From contig JAOAIA010000008.1 in assembly GCA_026414955.1 (NCBI GenBank), positions 1 to 31,189 on the forward strand: DNA of 31,189 bases. Direction: 5' to 3'. The translations under genes were made by a program, and so were the position numbers. Under the pieces are notes generated by a model. That model ran no database searches. It had not been told where the DNA came from and saw only the letters and a list, made by a program, of their open reading frames with translations. Position 1 is the first letter of the stretch. Every line of letters begins with the position of its first letter. This document shows positions 21,840-31,167 of this stretch, piece after piece. Source of the DNA: Candidatus Bipolaricaulota bacterium (GTDB lineage Bacteria > Bipolaricaulota > Bipolaricaulia > RBG-16-55-9 > DRXL01).

Positions 21840-23407
21840 ATGAAGACCGCGCGAGAAGCCCTCGTACAGACTCTCAAGAAGAACAAGATCGCGCTCGTAA
21901 CGGGGGTCTACGGCGATCCCTGTACGGCTCTGTTAGACGAGTGCGCCAAGCAGGGGCTGCACGTCGAGATCAGCACCGAAGAGAAAGTCGCGTTTGCCCA
22001 GGCGTTGGGCGCTTCGGTGGCAGGCTATCCCAGCGTCGTCATCGTCAAGCAAGTCGGGGTCAACGTCCTCGCTGACCCCTTAGTGACGGCGGTGACACAC
22101 GGGATCGGCGCGGGGCTGTTGCTCATCGCTGGCGATGACCCCGGCGCAGCCAAATCCCAAAACGAACAAGACTCGCGCTGGTACGCCAAGCTCGCCCATA
22201 TCCCCGTGCTGACGCCGCCTGGCCCTCACTACGTCAGCGATGCTGCGATTGAGGGGCTGGAGTTATCCGCGACCCTGGGCATCCCCGTGATGATGCAAGT
22301 GACCGGGCGCTTATTATCGGGCGAAGGGCGCCCTAGCGAGATCCCCCTCACTGTCGAGGCGCGCTTCGATAGAGATCGCGCCTGGAAGAATCTCATCTTA
22401 GATCGCTATAAATATTACTATCAGAAGATCTATCCCCAGCTCTGCGAGCTTGTCGAAGACTCGCCGCTGCATCAGGTGCCAGACCTACCCCCCCTCACCT
22501 CCTCCTCTCCCTCACAGGGGAGAGGGGCCGGGGGTGAGGGGAGCAGGGAGGGGCTAGGGGAGAGGTCCGGGGTGATCTCGTGTGGGTTCGTCTCAACGTT
22601 GGTCACAGAGAAGAATCACTTCGCGTTGGGATATGCGCACCCGTTGCCGGAGCGGGCGCTCGTGAGCTTTTTGAGAAATTTAGAGAGGGTTCTGGTCGTC
22701 GAGGAGATCGCGCCGATTGTCGAAGAATCTGTAAATGCGCTCGTAGCACGGCACGGCTTAAAGACGAAGATCTTCGGGCGGCTGACGGGGCATCTGCCGA
22801 GAATCGGTCCGCTCGAGGTCCAGCACATTCACGAAGCGTGGGGCCGTGACCCGCGCGATCTCTATCTGGACATTCCCACTCAAGTGAGCGGGGGAATATT
22901 GGACTTACTCTGTGGGGGCTTTGAGCTGCTCTACGAAGTCTTAGATGAAGTCTTGCCTGAGGGGTACTTGATCGCTGGTGATGTGGGCTGTTCGATCCTG
23001 CACGGGTATTTCCCGCCGCAAATTATTGACACAGCGTATGCGTTGGGGACCACAATCTCTACAGCAGCGGGGATGAGTCTCTCTGGGCGCAAGGGCGTGG
23101 CAATCATCGGGGACACGGGGTTTATTCATTCAGGGATTACGGGGCTGTTGAACGCCGTCGAGCACAAGCACGACGTCGTGGTGATCATTCTCTATAATAA
23201 AGCTTCGGCGATGACGCCGGGAGCCAAGCCCATACCGGGGTTGGAGCGGGTGCGGGCGTTGGTCGAAGCCTGCGGCGTGAACGCCATAGACGAAGTGCCG
23301 ATGGAGCGAGTTTCGCGCGAGGAGCTGAGAGGTCTTTTGGAGAGGCGTTTAGGGGAGCGTGGAGTGCACGTGCTGATCGCCCACGCGCAACCGAAAAGAT
23401 TGCACGA

Positions 23408-23411
<4 letters not shown>
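21840..23411 (+). CDS. Indolepyruvate:ferredoxin oxidoreductase alpha-like (TPP enzyme), no ferredoxin domain
   Basis: A 523-residue thiamine-diphosphate enzyme resembling IorA, which oxidatively decarboxylates aryl pyruvates to acyl-CoA with ferredoxin. The N-terminal pyrimidine domain has TGVYGDPCTALLDE and the glutamate in ISTEEKVAFAQALG. The C-terminal domain has GDVGCSILHGYFPP, TAAGMSLSG and the TPP-binding GDTGFIHSGITGLLNAV followed by NKASAMTPG. The usual C-terminal two-cluster ferredoxin domain is absent and no iorB gene is adjacent, so the electron-transfer partner must be elsewhere. Residues 217-245 (LPPLTSSSPSQGRGAGGEGS and onward) are encoded by an inserted palindromic repeat. sua5 starts on the overlapping GTGA. 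Confidence 0.85.
22491..22541. repeat. Palindromic repeat inserted in frame in the oxidoreductase gene
   Basis: CCCCTCACC at 22491 mirrors GGTGAGGGG ending at 22541, and within it CTCTCCCT mirrors AGGGGAGAG. It belongs to the GC-rich CCCTCTCCCT-type palindromes common in many bacterial genomes. A related purine-rich tract (GGGAGGGGCTAGGGGAGAGG) continues to about 22570. The insertion keeps the frame. Confidence 0.8.
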
Positions 23412-24484
<1,073 letters not shown>

Positions 24485-24576
24485 ACGAAACAGTTTTGAG
24501 TTCACCAGTTCCCAGTTAAGCAGCTTTTATCATAGCAGAGTCTGCCAAGGCTGTCAAGCGAGCGGGGTTGCTGCGC

Positions 24577-24629
24577 GTGGGCTTCCCAGCCTCCGGCTGG
24601 CGAAGATGGACGGTCCAGGCGAAGCCTGG
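24577..24629. repeat. Cloverleaf palindrome, copy upstream of the zinc-ribbon gene
   Basis: CTTC-CCAGCC-tcc-GGCTGG-CGAAG is followed by a spacer and CCAGGC-gaa-GCCTGG. The same central hairpin, GGTCCAGGCGAAGCCTGG arm and spacing recur in the RNase P RNA at 26449-26520. The left hairpin of the full element is missing here. Confidence 0.7.
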
Positions 24630-24643
24630 TATCATAGGACGAT

Positions 24644-25339
24644 ATGGCTGCGGAACTGGAGGCCCTGCTAGAGCTGGCTCAGCACGATGCGGCGATCCGC
24701 GAGCAGGCCCTCAAGATCGAGGGGCTGCAGCGGCGTCGCGCCACCCTCGTCGAGGCCATCGCGCGCGAACAGAATGAGTTTCTCTCACACAAGAGGGCCT
24801 TCGAGGAACTGCAACGCCAGAGCCGCGAGAAGTCCCGCGAAGTGGACGACTTGGACGCGCAAATCCGCGCCGATACTGAAAAATTGCGCACCGGCTTGCT
24901 CAGCTACAAAGAGATGGACGCCTTGCGCGTGCGCATCGAGCACTCCCGCGCCCGCATCGATCAGCTCGAAGACGAGGCCATCGCTCTGATCAATAAAGTC
25001 GAAGAACAAGCCCCACAGATGAAGAAAGCCGAAGAAGACTTTCTGAAATGGAAATCCAAAATAGATCACGAGATCGCACAAATTGACCACGAGATCGCGG
25101 CGCATACGCAGACGTGGGACCGGCTCAAAAGAGAGCGCACCCAGCGCGTCGAAGCCGTAGACCCCAAGCTCTTGCGCCAGTATGAAGAGCTGCGCACCAG
25201 ATACGAAGACCCTATGGCTTTCGTGCACCATGGCGTCTGTTCGGGATGTAATCTCCGTGTGAGTGAGATCACCGTGGAGCGCGTGCGCTCGGAGATCGTC
25301 ACGTGTGAAAACTGCTCTCGATTGCTGTATGTGAAGTAA
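24644..25339 (+). CDS. Coiled-coil C4 zinc-ribbon protein (formerly DUF164, CdsZ-like)
   Basis: A 231-residue protein made of a long charged coiled coil (residues 5-180, heptad-rich with R/E/Q) and a C-terminal zinc ribbon with two Cys pairs (CSGCNLR near 204-210 and CENCSRLLYVK at the end). This layout matches the family of bacterial zinc-ribbon proteins related to chlamydial CT398/CdsZ; proposed roles range from flagellar and secretion chaperones to nucleic-acid binding, so the function here is open. TATCAT lies eight bases before the ATG and no ribosome-binding site is clear, so the mRNA may be leaderless, with the palindrome at 24577-24629 supplying the -35 region. Confidence 0.85.
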   Translation: MAAELEALLELAQHDAAIREQALKIEGLQRRRATLVEAIAREQNEFLSHKRAFEELQRQSREKSREVDDLDAQIRADTEKLRTGLLSYKEMDALRVRIEHSRARIDQLEDEAIALINKVEEQAPQMKKAEEDFLKWKSKIDHEIAQIDHEIAAHTQTWDRLKRERTQRVEAVDPKLLRQYEELRTRYEDPMAFVHHGVCSGCNLRVSEITVERVRSEIVTCENCSRLLYVK

Positions 25340-25342
25340 GCT

Positions 25343-26047
25343 ATGCGTCTTGCAGCTATCGTCTTGACCGTCGTGTTGGGAACTTGGACGGTACACGCCC
25401 AAGAGAATGAAGAGATCGTGCTGCCGCGTCAGATGGGGGCAATCAACGATTATGCTGCTGTCCTTGGGGGTGCCCGCGCCGATCTGGAAGCCCAGATAGA
25501 AACAATCCAGCAAAACTTTAACGTCCAGCTCGTGATCTTAGCGACAATTTATGATCCGTTCGATGACGCGGCGCTCTATGCCCAGCGAATCTGGGAGTCA
25601 TGGAAGCTGGGGAAGCGCACGGCCCTGCTCGTCTTTGTGAAAGAGCAGACCAAAAAGACGTGGGATTTTGAACTGCGCCTCGGGGAAGAGATTCGAGCAC
25701 TCTTTCGGCCAGAGCACTTAGAGAGATTAGAGCGAGGGTTGCAGCATCATCTTGAGCGCCAGCGCATCAAGACGGCTCTCGAAGAATCTGTCAAGGCTCT
25801 CCAAGCGATGTTGGAGGGCAGCTATGGCCAGCCGCCGCCCAGCGCCCCCGCGGGATTTCAGCTCTCGTGGGTGCTCATCTTGGTTGGGGGGCTGATCGGG
25901 CTAGGCAGCATAGCTCTAGGGGTACGAGCTTTCTTCAAAAACCGCTGTCCGCGCTGCGGCGCTCGCTTGCGGCACTATCGCTCTATGGGACGCCGCAGCG
26001 CCCTCTACCGGAGTTGTCCCTACTGCGGCTACGCTCGGCTGGGTTAA
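25343..26047 (+). CDS. TPM-domain protein with one membrane anchor and zinc ribbon
   Basis: A 234-residue protein with a signal peptide (1-19, ending VHA), a TPM domain (INDYAAVLGGARADLEAQIE, then LVILATIYDPFDD and LLVFVKEQ), a transmembrane helix near 174-194 (WVLILVGGLIGLGSIALGV) and a cytoplasmic four-Cys zinc ribbon (CPRCG ... CPYCG) at the C-terminus. TPM proteins are linked to photosystem repair in plants and have phosphatase-like or unknown roles in bacteria. The usual Gly-rich tail is replaced by the zinc ribbon. It starts three bases after the preceding gene, so both form an operon. Confidence 0.82.
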   Translation: MRLAAIVLTVVLGTWTVHAQENEEIVLPRQMGAINDYAAVLGGARADLEAQIETIQQNFNVQLVILATIYDPFDDAALYAQRIWESWKLGKRTALLVFVKEQTKKTWDFELRLGEEIRALFRPEHLERLERGLQHHLERQRIKTALEESVKALQAMLEGSYGQPPPSAPAGFQLSWVLILVGGLIGLGSIALGVRAFFKNRCPRCGARLRHYRSMGRRSALYRSCPYCGYARLG

Positions 26048-26298
26048 TTGAAACTCGCGTTCACCCCAAGAGTCGGTTTTTTCTCTTCGTCGGGATTCAA
26101 GCGTATGATCAAGGAGAGGCTCAATCTGTTCCCTTCGGCTTGGAGCCGTGTGCGTAGCTCGCGATTGTGGGCCAACAGTTGCACCAGATCGTTCGCGAGC
26201 AGCTGTGCCGCCGCGTGAATGTATGAGAGATCATGCCCATTCCCTAAGTCTTGCCATTCTTCGATGGTGCCCACTAAGCGGGCTTCTGCTTCTGCCAT
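26044..26298 (-). CDS. Small protein of unknown function
   Basis: An 84-residue frame with a strong ribosome-binding site (AAGGAGG, seven bases before the ATG) encodes MAEAEARLVGTIEEWQDLGN, then HDLSYIHAAAQLLANDLVQL and LAHNRELRTRL, largely helical, followed by a tail of mixed residues. I do not recognise the family. It overlaps the stop of the convergent TPM gene by four bases. Start signals make it likely real. Its promoter would lie between it and the divergent rnpB promoter. Confidence 0.6.
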   Translation of the reverse strand: MAEAEARLVGTIEEWQDLGNGHDLSYIHAAAQLLANDLVQLLAHNRELRTRLQAEGNRLSLSLIIRLNPDEEKKPTLGVNASFN

Positions 26299-26350
26299 GC
26301 CAGCCTCCTTATGTGCTGGACGTATCTTACGTGCTGTGGGGACAGAAGAC

Positions 26351-26379
26351 TATGACGGGCATTACATTTGTGATATAAT
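26351..26379 (+). promoter_or_regulatory. Promoter of the RNase P RNA gene
   Basis: A perfect TATAAT (26374-26379) with TATGAC (26351-26356) 17 bases upstream. The start near 26386 lies about 40 bases before the mature RNA. The leader folds into a hairpin, TGAGTGGCTCG with CGAGTCGCTCA, between 26394 and 26418. Confidence 0.6.
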
Positions 26380-26448
26380 ATAACGGCAGTGATGAGTGGC
26401 TCGTGACGAGTCGCTCATGACTGACTCGAAGAGGAGCCGAGGGCCGCC

Positions 26449-26520
26449 CCAGACTTCGTCTGGACTGTACATCTTCGCCGGCCGCAGGCCGGCGAAGGCG
26501 AATGGTCCAGGCGAAGCCTG
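26449..26520. repeat. Cloverleaf palindrome inside rnpB (P3 region)
   Basis: Three hairpins lie in a row: CCAGAC-ttc-GTCTGG, then CTTCGCCGGCC-gca-GGCCGGCGAAG, then CCAGGC-gaa-GCCTGG. The outer arms (GTCTGGAC and GTCCAG) can also pair with each other. It is shared with 26627-26690 and 24577-24629. Confidence 0.8.
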
Positions 26521-26626
26521 GGGAGGAAAGTCCGGACTCCACAGGGCAGGCCGCTCGCCGCAAGGCGAGAAAGAGCGATCTTTGGAAAGTGCCACAGAGA
26601 AGAGACCGCCAGCGGCCCAAGCTCCG

Positions 26627-26690
26627 CCAGACTTCGTCTGGACTGTTCGCCTTGGCCAGCCGTAGGCTGGCCAAGATGAGCAGTCAAACG
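26627..26690. repeat. Cloverleaf palindrome inside rnpB (P12 tip)
   Basis: It begins with the same 20 bases as the 26449 copy (CCAGACTTCGTCTGGACTGT) and has the central hairpin CTTGGCCAGCC-gta-GGCTGGCCAAG. The right hairpin is absent. It is capped on both sides by the P12 stem CCCAAGCTCCG / CGGAGCTTGGG. Confidence 0.8.
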
Positions 26691-26905
26691 GAGCTTGGGC
26701 CCGGCAAGGGTGAAACGGTGGGGTAAGAGCCCACCGCCCCGCTCGTGAGAGTCGGGGGCACGGCAAACCCCGGCCGGAGCAAGACCAAGTAGGGGCACAC
26801 GGGGGCCGTAAGGCCCCCTAAGGGTGGCCCGCCCGATGTGCCCGGGTAGGTCGCATCAGAGAGATGGCCCTCACCGGGGCTTCCCCGGCACAGAATCCGG
26901 CTTAT

Positions 26906-26933
26906 GCTCCTCTTCTTTTTTTCTTTCTCTTTT
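26906..26933 (+). terminator. Terminator region of rnpB
   Basis: The 3' strand of P1 is followed by TTCTTTTTTTCTTTCTCTTTTT, a long T-rich tract suitable for termination. It runs up to the end of the convergent hypE gene. Confidence 0.6.
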
Positions 26934-27977
26934 TCAACAAATTCTGGGCAACTGCTCCCCGCTGAGCATGTCTAAGATTCTCTGAGCGCCAATGCGGCTT
27001 TTCAGCGTGACCATCCCTGGGGGTTCTTGTAAGACATGCCCGATGAGCGCCGCGTCGGGTGAAAAATCTTTCAGAATCTTTAAGGCGCGCTCGGTATCTT
27101 TCGCAGCGACAAACGCGACAAAGCGCCCCTCGTTCGCAACATAGAGCGGGTCAAGCCCTAAGATCTCGCACGCGCCTTGCACGTCTTCTCGGACGGGGAC
27201 GGCGCTCTCATCTATCGAGATGCTGACATGAGCAGTTTTAGCGATCTCGTTGAGCGCACTGGCCAGTCCTCCGCGCGTTAAGTCTCGCAAACAGTGAATT
27301 TCGATCTGCTCTTCGAGCAGCTTCAGCACTACAGGGGCTAACGGCGCGCAGTCGCTCTCGATCTCGCTCTCAAACGCTAATCCTTCGCGCACGGCCATGA
27401 TCGCGATCCCGTGACGTCCGACGTCCCCGCTCAGCAAGACGGAATCACCAGGGCGGACACTCTTGGGCGAGATCGTCAAATCGTGCTCGATAACACCGAT
27501 CCCCGCAGTATTAATAAAGACGCCATCGCCCTTGCCCTTGTCCACGACTTTCGTGTCCCCAGTGACGATCTGGATGTGAGCTGTCTGGGCAGCTTCTTTC
27601 ATGGACTGCACGATGCGCCAGAGGGTCTCCATCGGCAGCCCCTCTTCCAAGATAAAGCCAGCACTCAAGAAGAGCGGGCGCGCGCCGCACATCGCTAAGT
27701 CATTGACAGTGCCGTAGATCGCGAGTTTCCCGATATCGCCGCCGGGGAAGAAGAGCGGGCGCACCACATACGAGTCTGTCGTAAACGCGAGCTTAGCTCC
27801 ATTCAGCGTGAACTGCGCCCCATCATGGCGCTCACTGAGATATTGATTAGCGAACGCTGCGCCAAAGAGCTTCTCGATCAGTTGGTGCATGAGCTTGCCG
27901 CCGCCCCCATGCGCCAACAGAATCTGGGGATACTCCGAGATGGGGATGGGGCAGCTCAGCGCGAAGTCGTCATGCAT
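26934..27977 (-). CDS. hypE: Hydrogenase maturation protein HypE
   Basis: HypE dehydrates the thiocarboxamide carried on its C-terminal Cys to a thiocyanate, the cyanide source for the NiFe-hydrogenase active-site iron. The 347-residue protein shows ILLAHGGGGKLMHQLIEKLF, FTTDSYVVRPLFFPGGDIGK, the ATP-binding region VTGDTKVVDKGKGDG, RDLTRGGLASALNEIA and the diagnostic end GEQLPRIC. The ATG at 27977 is chosen over the longer frame to 28013 because it overlaps the hypD stop, GGAGGG lies upstream and family homology begins there. It sits downstream of hypD in the same operon. Confidence 0.96.
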   Translation of the reverse strand: MHDDFALSCPIPISEYPQILLAHGGGGKLMHQLIEKLFGAAFANQYLSERHDGAQFTLNGAKLAFTTDSYVVRPLFFPGGDIGKLAIYGTVNDLAMCGARPLFLSAGFILEEGLPMETLWRIVQSMKEAAQTAHIQIVTGDTKVVDKGKGDGVFINTAGIGVIEHDLTISPKSVRPGDSVLLSGDVGRHGIAIMAVREGLAFESEIESDCAPLAPVVLKLLEEQIEIHCLRDLTRGGLASALNEIAKTAHVSISIDESAVPVREDVQGACEILGLDPLYVANEGRFVAFVAAKDTERALKILKDFSPDAALIGHVLQEPPGMVTLKSRIGAQRILDMLSGEQLPRIC

Positions 27978-29067
27978 CCCTGCGCTCCCTCCGATACCGA
28001 TAGTACGCGGCACACGCGCCCTCCGATGAAACCATCGGTGCTCCTAACGGGCGCTCCGGCGTGCAGCGCGTCCCGAACGCCGGGCATTCGTAGGGCTTCT
28101 TCACGCCCTGTAACACCAGCCCCGCTATGCACTCGGAAGATTCTTCGACAGAACGCTCTGTCAGACCGAACTTTCTCTCAGCGTCGAACTCTCGGTATTT
28201 CTCTGTGAGTCCTAGCCCGCTCTGGGGGATCTCCCCGATGCCGCGCCACTTTCTCGGCACGACGCAGAAGACTTCTCGAATCAGCTCTTGGGCTTTGACG
28301 TTGCCTGCGCGGCGCACCGAGCGCGTGTATTGGTTCTCGACGTCGTAGCGCCCTTCTTCGAGCTGCTTGACGCACATATAAATACCCTGCAGAATATCCA
28401 ACGGCTCGAAGCCCGTCACAACAATGGGCACCCTGTATTTTTTCGCAATCGGCTCATACTCGGTATAGCCCATCACGGTGCAGACATGCCCCGCAGCAAG
28501 AAAGCCCTGCACACGATTGGTCGGCGAAGAGAGGATCGCTTCCATCGCCGGGGGAACCAAGACATGCGCGACCAAGAGCGAGAAGTTCTTCACGTTGTGC
28601 AGATACGCTTGGTGGACGGCCATCGCGTTCGCGGGAGCGGTCGTCTCAAACCCCACGGCGAAGAAGACGACTTCTCTGTCGGGGTTCTCTTTTGCGATCT
28701 TGAGCGCGTCCAAGGGCGAATAGACGATGCGCACGTCGCCCCCTTGCGCTTTGACCGAGAGCAAATCTTTCGCACTGCCGGGGACGCGCAGCATATCCCC
28801 AAACGAACAAAAGATCACATTGGGGCACGACGCGATCTCGATGGCTTTGTCTATGATCTCGACAGGCGTGACGCAGACGGGGCAGCCGGGGCCGTGCACT
28901 AACGTGATCTGTTTGGGCAGCAGCTCGTCTATCCCGAATTTGATAATAGCATGGGTCTGCCCGCCGCAGACCTCCATGATCGTCCACTCTTTGGTGGTGA
29001 TCTGGGCGATCCGGCGTGCGTAGTGCTGCGCGAGCGCAGCGTCACGATACTCGTCAATGAAGCGCAT
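27970..29067 (-). CDS. hypD: Hydrogenase maturation protein HypD
   Basis: HypD is an iron-sulfur scaffold that, with HypC, assembles the Fe(CN)2CO unit of NiFe hydrogenases. The 365-residue protein has MEVCGGQTHAI (31-41), HGPGCPVCVTP (58-68), FAVGFETTAP, the GYTEYEPIAKKY region and C-terminal Cys residues (YECPAFGTRCTPERPLG, then GACAAYY) that ligate the 4Fe-4S cluster. Length is typical. TCGACA-17-TATTCT on the minus strand lies seven bases before the ATG with no ribosome-binding site, implying a leaderless mRNA. The other hyp genes and the hydrogenase itself are not in the window. Confidence 0.97.
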   Translation of the reverse strand: MRFIDEYRDAALAQHYARRIAQITTKEWTIMEVCGGQTHAIIKFGIDELLPKQITLVHGPGCPVCVTPVEIIDKAIEIASCPNVIFCSFGDMLRVPGSAKDLLSVKAQGGDVRIVYSPLDALKIAKENPDREVVFFAVGFETTAPANAMAVHQAYLHNVKNFSLLVAHVLVPPAMEAILSSPTNRVQGFLAAGHVCTVMGYTEYEPIAKKYRVPIVVTGFEPLDILQGIYMCVKQLEEGRYDVENQYTRSVRRAGNVKAQELIREVFCVVPRKWRGIGEIPQSGLGLTEKYREFDAERKFGLTERSVEESSECIAGLVLQGVKKPYECPAFGTRCTPERPLGAPMVSSEGACAAYYRYRRERRDA

Positions 29068-29074
29068 CAGGGAG

Positions 29075-29103
29075 AGAATATCACAAACGCCGCGCTCTGT
29101 CGA
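29075..29103 (-). promoter_or_regulatory. Promoter of hypDE, implying a leaderless mRNA
   Basis: On the minus strand TCGACA (29098-29103) and TATTCT (29075-29080) are 17 bases apart, and seven bases separate the -10 box from the ATG at 29067. It lies just past the stop of the upstream barrel gene. Confidence 0.6.
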
Positions 29104-29106
29104 GTG

Positions 29107-30186
29107 CTAGTAGAGCGTATAGGTGAATCCCACGCTCAGCCCCCAGCTGGGTTCTTCAAAGCCGCTGCCCCAGCTGGTCTCCGTGCGCAAGAGCAAGTTC
29201 AACGCGGCGGAGACGCGCAGATTCAGATTCATCGTGATCGTGTGGAGCTGCGTCATCTCTGTGGGGCTTTGCCGCCCAGAGAAGCCATAGAGAGCCGTGA
29301 GCACGGCCGTTGGGGAGAGAAGCCGAGTGTAGCTCGCCGAAGCCGTGAGGCGGGCGTAGCCAGTGAAGGGCAGATCGGCCTGCCAGAGGGCGTTGGCGAG
29401 CAAGCCGCTGTCGGCGTCGAGGGCGCGCGCCAAGTTCGCCGCGGCTTGGACAACGGCACTGTTGGTGCCCGTGGGATCGAGGACTTCGTAGCCCGCCGAA
29501 GCGGTGAGATCGAAGCCGCAGAACCGCCGGCTCTCATCGCTCAGCACGCTTTGCAATGCGAGCACGCCGCGCACTCCAAGGGTCGTGCCGAGGGCCTTCT
29601 CGATCTCTTCGAGAACCCCGGATAAGCCCAGCTCGGCGCGCCGCCCGATGATCTGGGCGATCTGCTGAAGTTGATCGCTGGAAAGGGGCTGGGTAATGAT
29701 CTTCTCTTGCTGGAGGGCTTCGGAGACTTTGACGGCCTTGGCCAGAGGTGTAACATCGCGGAAGCGGCCCCAGCCCGCGCCGCCTAAGAGAGTGACGGCG
29801 AGATCGGGCTGCCCCGGCACCCCCGTAGAAGCGAGACCCCCGAAGAGAAAGAGATTTTCGTCGAGATAGCGGCGCACGTCGGCGGAGCTGGCCATAGCGA
29901 TATCAAATCGTATAGCTTGCCCCAGCTCTAGACGCGCCGTCCCCTCTAGCCGATAGCCCCACTCCGGCTCGGCCAGCCATGAGACCCCCTGCACCGCTAG
30001 ATTCCCCACGCTGATGTTGCCACGATTATCGAGATATCTATCGTTAAAGTAGCGATAATCGCCACTCAGACTGATCGCAAACAGCTCGTTGCGCGGGGGC
30101 GTGTAGTCGCAGATGTTTACGCCTTGGGCTAGAGCCACTCCACTCGAGACGGTTCCAATCAATAATATACTGAGTAATGCTCTCAT
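29107..30186 (-). CDS. Putative outer-membrane beta-barrel protein
   Basis: A 359-residue exported protein. A signal peptide (MRALLSILLIGTVSSGVALA, cleaved after about residue 20) is followed by a body rich in alternating polar/hydrophobic strands (LFAISLSGDYRYFND, YRLEGTARLELGQAIRFD, YARLTASASYTRLL, NLNLRVSAALNLLLRTETSW) and an aromatic C-terminal end, GLSVGFTYTLY, as in barrel proteins recognised by BamA. A central helical segment (residues 145-210) interrupts the strands and could be a periplasmic or plug part. I do not recognise a specific family. The start at 30186 is chosen because GGAGGAGAG precedes it. Confidence 0.65.
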   Translation of the reverse strand: MRALLSILLIGTVSSGVALAQGVNICDYTPPRNELFAISLSGDYRYFNDRYLDNRGNISVGNLAVQGVSWLAEPEWGYRLEGTARLELGQAIRFDIAMASSADVRRYLDENLFLFGGLASTGVPGQPDLAVTLLGGAGWGRFRDVTPLAKAVKVSEALQQEKIITQPLSSDQLQQIAQIIGRRAELGLSGVLEEIEKALGTTLGVRGVLALQSVLSDESRRFCGFDLTASAGYEVLDPTGTNSAVVQAAANLARALDADSGLLANALWQADLPFTGYARLTASASYTRLLSPTAVLTALYGFSGRQSPTEMTQLHTITMNLNLRVSAALNLLLRTETSWGSGFEEPSWGLSVGFTYTLY

Positions 30187-30236
30187 ACTCTCCTCCTTTG
30201 GTTTCATCTTAACACGGACAGCTTGCAGAAGTCAAA

Positions 30237-30625
30237 TTATTTGACCTTGGAGACCGGCTGATCGGGATGAGCGGGATTTGGGATCAAGCGCCGATGGACG
30301 CAATCAACCACGAGGTCGAGATCACTTCGTCCCCACGCACAAGAGCATTCTCCAATTCTTCCCGATCGAGCACTCTTAAGGTGAACGCTTCGGTGAGGCC
30401 CACAGCGTCAAGCCGGCCATCGGCATACTCGGCCACGCGCTGACCGATGATCGCCAGCCCCAAGCGCTCGACGACGTGAGGCGGCAAAACGCAGCGCACT
30501 GCGCCGGTGTCTACGAGCGCGTCGGCTTCATAAGAACGCACTTGCTCGGGCTGGAGCATCCCGCGCCGCACCAGCGCTTCGTCTATCGCGTTCGTGAGTT
30601 TGGCCTTGACCCGTACTTCTCCCAT
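30237..30625 (-). pseudogene. Retropepsin-like aspartic protease, frameshifted near the C-terminus
   Basis: The open frame (30284-30625, 113 residues) has the clan AA active site ADALVDTGAVRCVLPPHVVE near 49-68 and a preserved body to RGDEVIS. It then reads on for about ten residues to a stop. A different frame immediately after carries LVVDCVHRRLIPNPAHPDQP, the conserved C-terminal end of this family, up to a stop at 30237. The intervening strand (normally of the IGQTVLEALD type) is missing, so a deletion of some 25-30 bases that broke the frame is likely. Activity is doubtful. No strong ribosome-binding site is seen. Confidence 0.7.
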
Positions 30626-30778
30626 AGTACTCTATTGTAGAGAGAGACCGTCGTTCTGTCCAGCGCCCTCTGTGATCCAGCTCAGCACTAGCCTTGACTC
30701 CTCTCATGGACTTTGCCCGTGCTCAAAGCGTATCATAAAAAAGTAAGCACCGTTGCTGAACCAAGGAGACTAACCCTC

Positions 30779-31167
30779 ATGCTCTGGGAACTCGTTGGGG
30801 CGGGGCTGCTTGCCCTGTGGGATTATATCGCGCTGCACGTCCTGACGTGCTTGATCCCAGCGTTTCTCTTAGCCGGCGCGATGGTCACGTTCGTCTCCAA
30901 AGAGACGATTATGTATTACTTAGGCGCAGCAGCGCAGAAACTCAAAGCGTTCGCGCTCGCGGCTGGGGGAAGCTTCTTTGTAGCAGCGTGCTCCTGCACG
31001 GTGATCCCCGTCAGCAGCGGGCTTTATTATTCTGGCGCGTCTCTTGGTGCAGCGTTTATTATCCTATGGGTCGCTCCGGCGGCGAATATCTTAGCGCTGA
31101 CATATACAGGCGCGATCTTAGGAAGCGCGATGGTGCTCGCGCGCATCGTTGCCGCTCTCCTCATGGC
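30779..31167 (+). CDS. Permease (DUF318/YraQ-ArsP type), cut by the contig end
   Basis: The first 129 residues of a membrane permease: helices at WELVGAGLLALWDYIALHVL and CLIPAFLLAGAMVTFVS, then the signature FVAACSCTVIPVSSGLYYSG, and LGAAFIILWVAPAANILALT. The paired Cys of the CSC motif are typical of this family, which includes putative arsenic or metal permeases. AAGGAG (30763-30768) gives a good start. The sequence after 31167 is adapter, so the apparent last residues (the run ending YTSD) are not real, and the rest of the gene is missing. Confidence 0.8.

Larger units (their letters stand above)
26426..26918 (+). ncRNA. rnpB: RNase P RNA (bacterial type A), with palindromic insertions
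   Basis: The RNA subunit that cleaves tRNA 5' leaders. Helix P1 is GAAGAGGAGC (26428-26437) with GCTCCTCTTC (26906-26915). Conserved core blocks are GGAGGAAAGTCCGGACTCC (5' P4 side, 26522-26540), CACAGAGAAGAGACCGCC, the CGGCAAGGGTGAAACGGTG segment (26702-26720), GTAAGAGCCCACCGC, GGCAAACCCCGGCCGGAGCA and ACAGAATCCGGCTTAT (3' P4 side). Two copies of a palindromic element extend the P3 region (26449-26520) and the P12 tip (26627-26690). The length of about 493 nt is therefore larger than the usual 350-400. A T-rich tract follows. Confidence 0.96.

Noticed and set aside
26362..26798. Several open frames on both strands
   Set aside because: They fall entirely within the RNase P RNA and its inserted palindromes.
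28288..28902. Long plus-strand frame opposite hypD
   Set aside because: hypD is unmistakable on the minus strand; the plus frame has no family resemblance and no start signals.
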